Source of the DNA: Reichenbachiella sp. 5M10
GTDB taxonomy: Bacteria; Bacteroidota; Bacteroidia; Cytophagales; Cyclobacteriaceae
Assembly (NCBI RefSeq): GCF_002742335.1
Contig: NZ_MDGR01000007.1
Coordinates: forward strand, 2,670,501 to 2,734,500
Length of the DNA: 64,000 nucleotides
Direction: 5' to 3'
Positions 18,895 to 30,800 of this stretch are shown one piece after another; position 1 is the first letter of the stretch, and each line of letters opens with the position of its first letter. The notes beneath the pieces are model-generated. The model was given only the letters and a program-made list of their open reading frames with translations. It made no database searches and had not been told where the DNA came from. The translations under genes and the position numbers were made by a program.

Positions 18895-21800
18895 TCAATG
18901 ATGGATCATCAATTTCTTGAATTCAAACTTGTGCTGATCACCTTGGATAGATACAAAGTATACTCCAGTCGGCAACTGCGATGTGGAGAGTTTGAAGCCT
19001 TCCATCGCATGGTCAAGACGCCCACGATCAAATGCTCTACCGGTTTGGTCATAAATCACCCAATCGACTGACTCATTGAGTGACGCATTGAATTGAACTG
19101 TGACCTCTTGATCCGATGGGTTTGGAAAGAGCTTAAAATCTACAGATGATACCAGATCACCCTCTACTCCCAATATATTGTCCACTACGGTTGTCTTGTT
19201 TCCAACGATCGAAGAGGCATCTGAGGCCGTGACCATTTTGGACTGATAGATCTCCTTTGTCTTTCTATTTTGGATAAATACTACAGCTGCCAATTGAGCA
19301 TCGTCATTGATATTGGAAATATCCCAACGAATATCCAATGTCGTAGGATCCCCATCCGCATCCGTGGTAGAACCAATGGGCAACAATTCACCCAACCCTA
19401 CATCAGATTTCAATTTGATGTATTGTCCCGTTTCACTAGGCAGTAGCTTTCTCAACACATTCTTATGTGTAGACATACCTCCGACTTCAGTTTCTACCTG
19501 CTGCTCGATGATTGCTACGTAGGCGATCAATTCGTCCGTAGCTTCAAATCCGAGGGGTGTATTGACTGTAAATGTCACCTGTCCACTGATTGTACTGTTT
19601 GACACATCAGTAGAAGGTATCACGTCTATCAAAAACCCTGGGTCTTCTAGAGAACTAAGTACCAAATCATTTTCAGTCCAAGTCAAATTACTTCCACTCG
19701 TTCCCGAAGCATTCGATCCTTCATCTCCATTCAACAATGAAGTCACATGGTCGATGTTGTACCAACTACGTCTAGCCGTAGGATCAGCTACATTCAAAGC
19801 ATGGAATGGATCCTTGACACTGGTTTGAAAATCCACATGGTACGCAATGGACAATTGGTCATTCGTCAAGCCTGTAGCCAACAACAAGTCGTCAATCTGA
19901 TTGTCTAAGCTTATAGTTGCTGCATTGACTGCATCCGCTCCTTCGTCATCAGAGACACTATAAAATTGCTCTATCAGTACATTTTTAGTTCTTTCTTGAA
20001 TCATGAAATCATCAAATGCAAATCCAAACGGTTTGGCCGAGGATGTCTCTTCTGTAGAAGCCAAAGCAAACCTAAATTGAACATGGTCCAGTCCTTCAGT
20101 GATCACATCCAAACTATGACGAGCTGAGACCCAAGTGGTCTGCTTCGAAGCTCCTGCCCATCCAGCAGAAATCGTAGTATTTTCATTTTTAGCTTCTTGT
20201 TGTTGACCAGGATCAGCACCTACATTATCCCAATTGTACCACTCGATCCCTGACTTAATCCCACTGACTCCTCCATCATTACTTCCAAGTACTTGCCATT
20301 TTTGGCCATAGTCAGTCGAGTATTGAAACACGACACCATCCTTAGAGTCTTCAAACTCATAAATCAAAGTGAAAGAAAGCATTGGTTTGGACATCCCCGA
20401 CAAATCAAAAGCTGGAGAATACAACCACGAATCCTCAGATCCATTGTATCTCACGTTGTTCCCGTCTTCGTTGAGCAATGTCGCCCACTGTGCCACACCA
20501 GAAGCCGTCGGTTTCTCAGTATCTACCCCTACGATATCATCGATAGAAGTCGTGTGCCATACCCAGCTACTCATACGCATTCTTCCTTCCGCACTACTCG
20601 TGGTATCGGTAATCGCATTGTCTTTCAACGTCTCGGCATACCATCCATCCACATCAGGGTCAAAGCTAGCTGCCTCAAAAGACTGAAAATACGGATTATC
20701 TGTTGTTACCTCTATCAAAGGTAAAATATTCACCGACCGTGTCAAGTTGGTTCTACAGTTGTTGTCAGTCACCATAGTGACCGTAGCATCATATTTTCCT
20801 GGCATGGTATATTCATGAATCATTCGCTCAAAATCATCGTTGGCGCCAATCCACTGACTTGCGTCAAAATAGATCTCATGAGGCTGTGGCACATCGTACC
20901 ATATCGTATCAGATCCATCTCCTGGATTCAATCCAATACTGTCTATTTTCGTGCTTTCCAAAATCAATTCATTGATAAAGAAACTCGTCGGTTGATTCAC
21001 TACCACTGTGTCCCATACAAAAGCTACGGTAGGACTGATCAACACACTGAATTCCTGAATCGTTACGTTGTTCTCCAGGATCGACGAACAACTCGTTTCA
21101 CTACTGGTACTCCCTGAGATAGTATAGGTTCCTACTAGTTCTGCAGAAAACGCTTCTTCCACATCATTCGCCCCCAACTCCAATTTCTTACTTACTACTT
21201 TTCCAGTATTCACTTCGCCTGGGTACAACGGTACAGCAGCCCCATCTTCATTTTTCCATGCCCATTGATAGCTCAACTGTGAATCTAGATAGTTTGTATC
21301 GTCTGTTGGAGTTGCTTCAAACACCAGATCTCGACTCGTACAACCGCCATTCCAATCAAAAGTCACTTCTGGTTGATCGTAGAGTTGGATCACCTTAGTC
21401 ACGCTATTGGAGCAACCATTGACATCATCGTACTCCAATCTCACTGTATAATCCGCACTGATCCCTGTAGGAGACAAACTCTCAATCTCCTGCCCTACTA
21501 CATCGTTGGCCCAATAACTAGGTTCGAATGTTGCTTTTGAATTGGACCCTGACAACAACGAAAGACTCGTATTGTTCACATAGTACTTGACATCATCACT
21601 TCCAGTCAGCGTCGTGGCTTCTAAGATAAAATCATCGTGAGATTCACAAATAGCGAAGGTAGTCGAACTGTTAAAGCCTGTTTCATTACTGGTCAGACTC
21701 AATCCCGCCAAAGGATTGACAGTCAATACCTCCGTAGCAGAATTGGCACATCCTGTAGTTGCATCGGTATAGGTAAACGTCACGGTATGACTCGTTGCAT

Positions 21801-24800
21801 TTCCTCCTGACTCCACACCCGTCACTCCATTGTCATCGACAAAAAAGTGAGCTGTACTCGGGTCAAAATCAGCCGTTCCGTCTCCGTTATTGGTGATCGC
21901 ACTGTTGCCTGTACTGAGGGTATACACACCCGAAGTAGCTTGTACAGCACCTAAGTACCCTACCAATTCTACCTCATCTGTACTTACACAATAGGCTCCC
22001 GCTACACTTTGAGATCCAGTTTCCAAACTAGGGACATCAATACTCAACGTAGGCAATGGATTGATATCCAAAGTTACCGTTGTACTATTGGCTGCAAACT
22101 CATTGCTACTACAACCATCCTCCGTCACAGTGACATAATAACTAAGAAGTACATCTGTCGTCTCATGTGTCGTAGTATTGATCGTAGGAAAAGATGGGTG
22201 GTCGTCTGGAGCAATTTGAGTACCATCACTACTCTCGCTCGTATTGATCCCCAAGGTCAATCCTGAATTGCTATACCAGTTATACGTTGCTGTACTGTTG
22301 TAATCCGTCGTATTCGCTACGATGAGATTGGTCATGGTATCATCCGCACAATACACAAAGGCATTGTTCCCATCATTGCCTGAGATAGTCGGAGAGGTTG
22401 GCACATCATGTATCGTCACTTCAAAACTCGCAACGGGACTCTCACACCCTTCAAAACTAGATCCTGAAATATTGTAATCCGTAACCTGAGACACCAAATA
22501 GTGGTTTTGATCCGTACCATTATTGGCTACTCTCATATCCGTAAAAGATGGTGTCCAAACCTTATTGAGAGACCTTGTCTCATGATACACATCGGCACCA
22601 TCAACCACGTCGTTGGCAGAACTCACGTCTTCTTGAACCCAATTGAACAACCCTCCTACAGCAGGGTTGAGTACCTGAAACTCGGGCAGCACAGTGGAAA
22701 CATCATTGTCACAAACCAATTGTGAGGTAAAGTTCAAGGTCGGCACAGTAGGAATAGAGCGGACATGTACGGTTATCTCGTGCTGTTCTCCTTCACACCC
22801 TTGATAACTAGTCAATCCATCAATACCCAAACCAGTCACTCCATTTGTTTGATTTTGAGACACATAAAAAACATAATCCCCCACCACATTGTTATCAACT
22901 CCTAATTGAGCGGATGTTATGGTCGTGTAGGTTCCCAAGAAAACATCCCCCACACCATCTCCATCACTGTCTGTATACCAGTTAAACGTAGCTGCCGTTT
23001 CTCCTTCTACAGTTATGGACGAAATGGACTCTCCTTCACAATAATAGAAATCTTCTACATTATTGTCCTCGGTCGGCGCACTTGGTATGTCTTTGATGTT
23101 GATCTTGAGCACAGCCATATCACTCAATGCCGTTTCACACCCCACAAAATCAACTCCATTGTTATTAACCTGAGAAATCAAGAAGTATAAGACTCCTCCA
23201 TTGGTAGTCTGAGTTGCCGTTGAGATGGCCAAATCAAACCCTGATACTGCCAGCCCCTCAGTACTAGTTGCTCTCGGAGTAGTACTTGACAATGTCACCC
23301 CATCAGTCGAAGGATACCAGTAGAACGTAGCGGGAAATGAACTGGTCATACCAAAGGAAACATTCCCTAATTCTCCTTCACAAACATTGATTTCCAATTG
23401 TGTTGGCGTACCCGCGATGTTGAACTGAGGAGTAGGTGATTCTGGATACACCGTTATGGTTATTTCGGTAAATGCACTCTGACAACCTTCAAAAGAAGTA
23501 AAATCATTGTAATCCACAGACTGCTGTACATAGTAATGATATACAATGGCAGAATTATCCGTGGCATTGTTCACATTACTAAAACCTACCAATTCAGACA
23601 TGGTAGCAAAACGATCATTGAAAGATCCGACTACCATCGGTGTTGTGGTATCTGGATTGCCTGGATTAGACGAATCTTCTGGATACCATGTAAACCTAGG
23701 AGTCGTCTCATTGCTCAATACGATATTGGGCAATGTCTCTCCTGAACATATGAAGTATTCTGCCGTCTCTCCCGTAAAATCGGATTCATCAGGAGCATCA
23801 GGTGTCACATTGACATTGACAATGACTTTTTGATACTCACTCCTCGCTCCTCCATAAATCCCCAGTGAAGTTCCTCCTGGGAAATCATTGTCATGATCCG
23901 TCTGTGTAAGATAAAATGTCAAAGATTGTCCGCCTGTTGCAGTCCAAGGATTGCCCTCATCGTCCACCAACCCTGTGATAGCCGACAAGTCCAAAGAAGT
24001 TACTTTCCCATCCATTAAAGGGTTTTGATCCTTATCATAAACGGTCACATAGGTTTCATCCCCTTCTACTGTATCAAAATTGTCTATCAAAGTAATGTTG
24101 GGTACGGATGCAACACTTGCTGCCGTAGGTACGCAATACTCGAAAATATAAGTCTCTTCACTAGAGCTATAGTAGCCCATTGAATAATCAACGACCGGCT
24201 CGTCTGGCGTGTCATAAATACTCAAATCGATCACTCGTGGCTCTGACACACACCCTTCGAAGCTAGGTGACCCAGTAACAATATTAGTCGTCTCGGTGAG
24301 GAATACGCGTTGGTTCTGTGCCCCATTGGTATTGATAATTAATCCTCCAGTACCACTTCCCTGAAGGGTTGCGGAGTTCAACTCTATCGAACTCGTCAAT
24401 GCGATATCTCGATACCAATCAAATTGCCCTGAACCTGTACCAGTAGCAATCAAATCAGGGACTACGTTGTTCCCTTCGGTGTATTCTAAAATATATTCTC
24501 CTCCAGTCAATCCCCCTACATTCGTAAAATCATTGGACAATAGAGGCGAATTGGGTACTGGAAATACCGTAAACTCAACCGTAGAAGTATTGCTACAGCC
24601 TGCTGGTCCTATAGCGGGAGTTGAATATTCGAGCAAATAATCCCCCGACTCATCATCGGTAAGATTCCCATCCCCATTGGGGTCTTTCGGATCAAATGCA
24701 GATTTAAAATCTCCTCCTCCAGATGTAAAATCATATATATAGGCTGCCTGATTCGTATAATCTCCGTCTCCATCCTGATCATAGTACAGAGTATAACCAG

Positions 24801-27800
24801 TCGTCGTGACACGCTCTGATACCCCCAAGTCTGAGGTGATCGTGACATTGATATCAAATGCATCATCGTCGGCACAATAATATGCATCAAAAACATCCGC
24901 ATCTGCGTCATTGTCTAGAACAATCTCTGGAACTGCATAGATCACTACTGCTTGTGTTGCATACTCTGAAACTACTCCCAATGAAGTTCTGAGTTCTAAT
25001 GCAAAAATCAACGTATCTCCATCATCAGGATCTGTCTGACTTGGTCGGAAACTCCACCCTGAAGTAGAAGTGGCACCTAATGGGGGTATAACTGGCTTGG
25101 ACAACAAAACTCCTGCCCCTTGTGTAGTAGAACTGACATCTACTCCTTGACGAACCCCATCCTTGTATTCATATACCTTTACATCATAAAAGTCAGATCC
25201 AGAAACCGTAGGTATTAGCAACTCTACATCCCCTGAGGTACCAACACTAAAGTCCTGCACACCTTCGTCGTAGCAGAATGACACAGGTGTCACATCAAAC
25301 ACTCTAGCCGTCGGATTGACTACAAACTCCAAAATATAAGAGGCTGAAACACCTGTACTCGTTTCAGTAATCTGATAATAGACTTCATGAGGTATACCTC
25401 CATTCGCACCTGCAGCACTTGGGATAAATGTAGCTTCTCCCAAGTTGTTGTCAGAGTCATCATAGCTGATATTGGTCAAGCCCGCTCCTATAAAAGTCGC
25501 CGTATAGCCGTCTGGCAATGAAAACGTAATATTAGTACCCGATGTATTGTCTTCGGTAAATGTCGTTACTCCCGCACTATTGGTATCTTCTAAGAGCACA
25601 ACGGTATAACGAAGTGCTTCACTTTCACAAGAATTGCCATCTGTCGTTGTAATCCAAAAATGCGTCATCCCCTTCGTCGAACTGGTAATTCCTAAATCAG
25701 CCAAACTCGGAGAATAAGTCGTAGCTCCTGTAAATGGCGTAAGTGACGAGCTCAAATCCTCACTCGTGTATACCGTCACTGTATTGGTGGCTGACAAGAG
25801 GTTAACAGTAAATGGGGTCGTCGTTCCTACATAGCTCGACACCAAATACATGGCCTTGCCATCCTGAGCGACATCTCCGGCCGCAGTATTTGCTGCATTC
25901 TCGGTCAAATACGGACTACCTGTCCCTGGGTTCGTCCCCGAAACAACTGGAGTATCAAAAGGCGCTACGCTCGTAAGTGTAGCAAATACTCTACCGTCTG
26001 ACTCGTCTGCCAAATGAATCGTACCTGATCCACCTGTACGTAGTACAGCCTCTGAAGTATACGCTGAGCTGCCTACAGCTCGTACTTTCAGACCTGATAT
26101 CGTCAAGACATCAAGCGTACTACTCGATTGACTAGTCACCGTATAACTCACCTGCAATACCGAAGAAGTATGAGACAAAATCGAAGATGCCGAAATATCC
26201 CCACCCGTCGTATGATTGACTGACCCCGCAGAATTATCAAACTCAAAACCAGTCGGAAGTTCCAGCTTCAATGTACGAGCTGTTGCCGAACTACGAAAAT
26301 CACTTGGGATGCTCTCTGTCAATACAATATCTCCCAATAGTTGGTACTCTCCATTGAGACACAAGTCTGTTAAAGTTGGAGCAGTGATCAAAACCCCGCC
26401 AGAGGACACATCCAACTTGTCAGCAGTAGTGGATACATTTCCTAAATTGTCTTCTGCGACTAGATACACATCGTAATTGGTATTATCCGCTCCTAACGCT
26501 ATTGAGGTGACCCTATCCGTGGCCCCAACATTATGATCAAGGCTACCAAAAGAAGATGCTCCCGTACCTGCTTGTATTTCTCCTACAGTGGGTGTCGGAG
26601 CAGTACCATCAGGATATACTGCCCAATAGACCTTCCCTACTTCGTTCAATTGAGTCACCAAGCTCAACTCTCTTCCCTCTGCTGCAAAAGACGATGTAAT
26701 GGTTGGTGACACGTCATCAAAACCTACTGTAAAACTCTCAGACACATCATTATCATTGCCTGCGTTATCTAGGACTTTATCGTCTATCAATGAGATCGTA
26801 ATGTCTGCAGTCTGATCTGCAGTAGGCGTAATAGTCAAAGGATAAGTATTTCCACTGGCTGTTCCTACCACCAAACTCCCATCAGACAAAGCAAAATCAG
26901 AATTCTCCACTGTAGATACAGCCTCACTAAAAGCCGCATTCACCACGAATGAAGAACTATTTGTAGGATTCGTAACCGTACTAAACACCACGGTTGGTTT
27001 GACATTGTCAATATCGTACGTGGAAGAAACTTTATTTACGCCAGTACTTCCTCCCAATAGATTCCCCCCATAATCCTGAATCCCAGAACCTAACAAAGTA
27101 ATACCCAAATCGCCATTCCCAGCTATTGATGAAATCGTCACTGTATAATCAGTATCTGGCGTAATCTCTGCCAATACAATCTGATTGCCAAACGCACTAT
27201 TATTGGCAAGCAATTCATCCGTGGCTATCCCGTTGACAGTAGCCCCTGCTAAATCCACTACTATATCCTCCAATGTAAAATTTGCCCCATCTATTGCCTC
27301 GTCAAACTCAACGTCAAAAACAACCGTGGAAGAATTGGTAAGTGCAACAGCTGGTGAATTGAAGCTGACAAGCGCCTCAGGAAAATCATTATCTGTATCA
27401 ATCACAATAACCTCGCTTGCAGCAAAATTGCCTCCTAAATCTGACACCTCTTGATTGCTATCGTCATAGCTCACGGTCAAATCGCCCACTGCTGCATTCA
27501 AACCAGAAGCTGTAGTCAATATCACTTCTTCATTTGTACCCGTAGTATTAGTTGCCGTCACGGTATATCCTGTCCCAGCACCATCTACAATTGTAAAATC
27601 ACCAGGGTTTGCTCCACTCACTTGCATGATATCATCGTAGGTCAGTGTAATTTGCGTATCACTGTCCTTGGTTGCACTCTGCAAGCTCGGAACAGTCTGA
27701 TCAAAATCAATCGCATACCCTGCGATGTCTGCCCAAATCAAAGTACTCGTAGCATCAGTAACTACAGTAGTAGTAGCTGTGAAACTCATAGTTAGATCTC

Positions 27801-30800
27801 CCTTCGCTCCTGACAAATCTATACTTAGAACAAGTTTATTATCTTCTGTACCATCTACCGCTACGGCAGTCGGGTTCATACTTGTGCCAACTGCATCTTG
27901 AATCACAAAATCAGTCAGGACACTACTATTCAGATCAATGTCTTTGTTGAATACTAATGTCAAATCAGACACACTTGTTTCTACACTGAGCATGACTAGT
28001 TCTTCTGCAGTACTGAATGCCCAAACCGAAGCATTGGAAATCCCCGAAAAGGCTACCCCCGAAGCATCCGTCAAAGCTCCAGACTGTATCAATACATGAT
28101 AGTTTGTTTGTGGCTCAAGGCCCAAAGGTGGAGTGATCGTGACTTCATCATCGACAATGGTGACATCATTCACATCAATCACTGCATGAGTAATAGGCGG
28201 TACAACTTCTTCTATGATATAAATAGAACCCGAACCTTTGGCCATATCTTCATCAAAAGTAGCCACTAAATTGGCGTTCAACGACACCAGAGAGGCGCCG
28301 TTGGCAGGATTCAGTCCAGCAATGCTCGGAGGTGTAGTATCTTCTATTTCAATATTGTCAGCAACTACAGCGCTTAATGTCGACGCTGCATCTTCAAACG
28401 TCAACTCCTTTCCAGACCCGGCTTCATCAATACTCAAATCGGAAAATGTAATGCTCCCTGAGATCAAATCCTCAGACAAATCACCTGACAATGCCCCCGA
28501 ACCTGCAGATAAAGAAACCTCTACAGTTGAAGATTCACCTAGATCATAGTTGTTATTTTTATCTACTGCATGAACAGTAGCGGTGATAACCCCTCCTCGG
28601 TCAAAAGTACCATCTGTTGGATCATCAGTCGCATCCAAAATTAACTTCGTAGCTATCACATCCACATCAATTTGATCTGACACAGCGGATGAAGCAGTAC
28701 TCAAGGTTGAACTAGACGTGAAATTAATATCATCTGCGCTCAACGATATCTGTGTCACTAGACCATCTAGAGTTGAAGGATCGGTCACACTACTTTTCAG
28801 CCATAGACTCAACTTGAATGTTCTTGTTGAAGCATTATTCACTCTTCCCAATTCATTCGGACTACCATTTATCCCTGTGAAAGCTATCCCTCCTGCAGTA
28901 ATTGCAGTTGTTTCTCTATTATCTCCAGCATCGTCATCTGCTTCCAGTTTTGCACCTGCAAAAATCTCAGACCAATTTGATGTATTGGCTACACCAGGGA
29001 CAAAAGTGACCGCATCAAATGATAAATCATCCCCTCCACCTGTATATGGATTTTGAATATCAAAAGTAAACACCACTACTCCCGGACTAGCCTCTGCAAT
29101 CGAAGAGATAGAAGTATGTGTTGCACTCTTAGTGATATAACCAGACGCACTCAAAAGGTATATATTTCCAGTACTTTCGCTGGCTGACATATTATTATCA
29201 GAAGCGTCTTCTATCAAAGTGCTACCATCTGAGTTTATCGTGATGTATTCGTCCCCATTGGCTGTCCCAGTGACACTCAAGTGAAATCGTAATACTGTCT
29301 CGCCACCCATCAGCCCAGTATCATCTGTCTTAGTAATCGACGTAACAACAGCATCAGTAGCTACCCCTGATCCTGTTTTTGTAAAAGCACTGTTAAACTC
29401 CGTATCAATAGTAGAAGCCAAAGCTCCTCCTCCAGGAGAAGCATATACTCCTTCACTAAAAAAGACATCGACATAACCATTGTCTATCTCCATAGTGGCA
29501 TTGACAATCTTAGGAGCAGCCCCATCTGCTACGGCAGTAGCAGACCCTGTCTCCGAGGCATTGCTATTACCATCCACCACACTTCCCGTCGTTCCCAAAT
29601 CGCTATACAGTACTGTAGTAGCATCTATCACTGTGGCATCCACTGGCGCACCCGACACTGTCAATTGCACAACGCTACCAGACACCGCTCCACTTGCTAT
29701 TGTCAAACTAGAGTTGTTGGTAGGTAGACTCCAGTCACCTGCATCGTACGTACTCGAGGAAATATCTTCACTAAAGGTCACATCAATGCGATCAATCAAA
29801 GCATCATCATCTGTATCAAGATATTGGGCAGACAATACCACAGGAGCAGCCCCATCTGCTACCGTTTGATCCAAAGTTTCTACGTTAGCATTATCCAAAG
29901 CATCTTCAACAGCACCTGCAGTGATATCCAAGTCATTGGATGTGTAGCTTGTAGTCATCCCTGTCACAGTCAAGTTCAGTTTCTTGTCATCTGTCCCGTC
30001 TATTGCTAGCCCAGTCACCGTCACTCCTCCATCAAGTGTAAATGAGGCTACTGTTCCCGAAATCTCATCGATCGATTCATCAAATGTCAATTGAATCACG
30101 GTAGAACTGAGCGTCTCTGCACTCACAAAAACTGGTCCTGAAACATCATTGGTCAGCCCAGGACTTGATGCCTGCGCCACAAAAACTCCAACTCCATCGG
30201 TACTACGTGCCAAAGATTCTGAACCTGCATTGCCATTGGCATCCTCATCATAGGATGAAACACCGAAAGCAGTCTCCAATGCCGTCAGTTCCGTAGATCC
30301 TCCTGTCCCATAAACGAGGACATCAATCAATCCATCAGTTGTGATAGGGTCTGAGACATTAAAATCCCCAACACTTCCCACAAATAAAGCAACCGCTTCT
30401 GGGCCATCTTCAATATCGAAACTTCCCCAATCTAGGTCCGAGTTAGTCGCAGCAGCATCCCCTACAACCAACAACCCATCTGCACCAAATATCAACGAGG
30501 ATAGATCAACACTATGTGCAACACTCTCTCCGTCTCCATTGTATACGACCAATACTGTACCTGTCAAATCCATCGATGCAGACACATCATACAACTCTAC
30601 AAACTCATCCGTAGCGTTTGCATCTACTTCATTGATGGTCAACCCACTAGGGGTAATGAAAATATCAAAACTCTGTGGAGCAGAAGTATCCGTAGCTCCT
30701 CCACCATCATCCTCCAAGGTCACCGACACGGTAGTTTTACCCCATTTATCCGTCTCAGGGGTAAAAGTCAATTCACCAGATGCTTCGTCAATCGACGGAT

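Noticed and set aside
22060-24580. CRISPR-like array
   Set aside because: The periodicity is protein-level with unit length near 360 bases and variable DNA; there are no short identical repeats.
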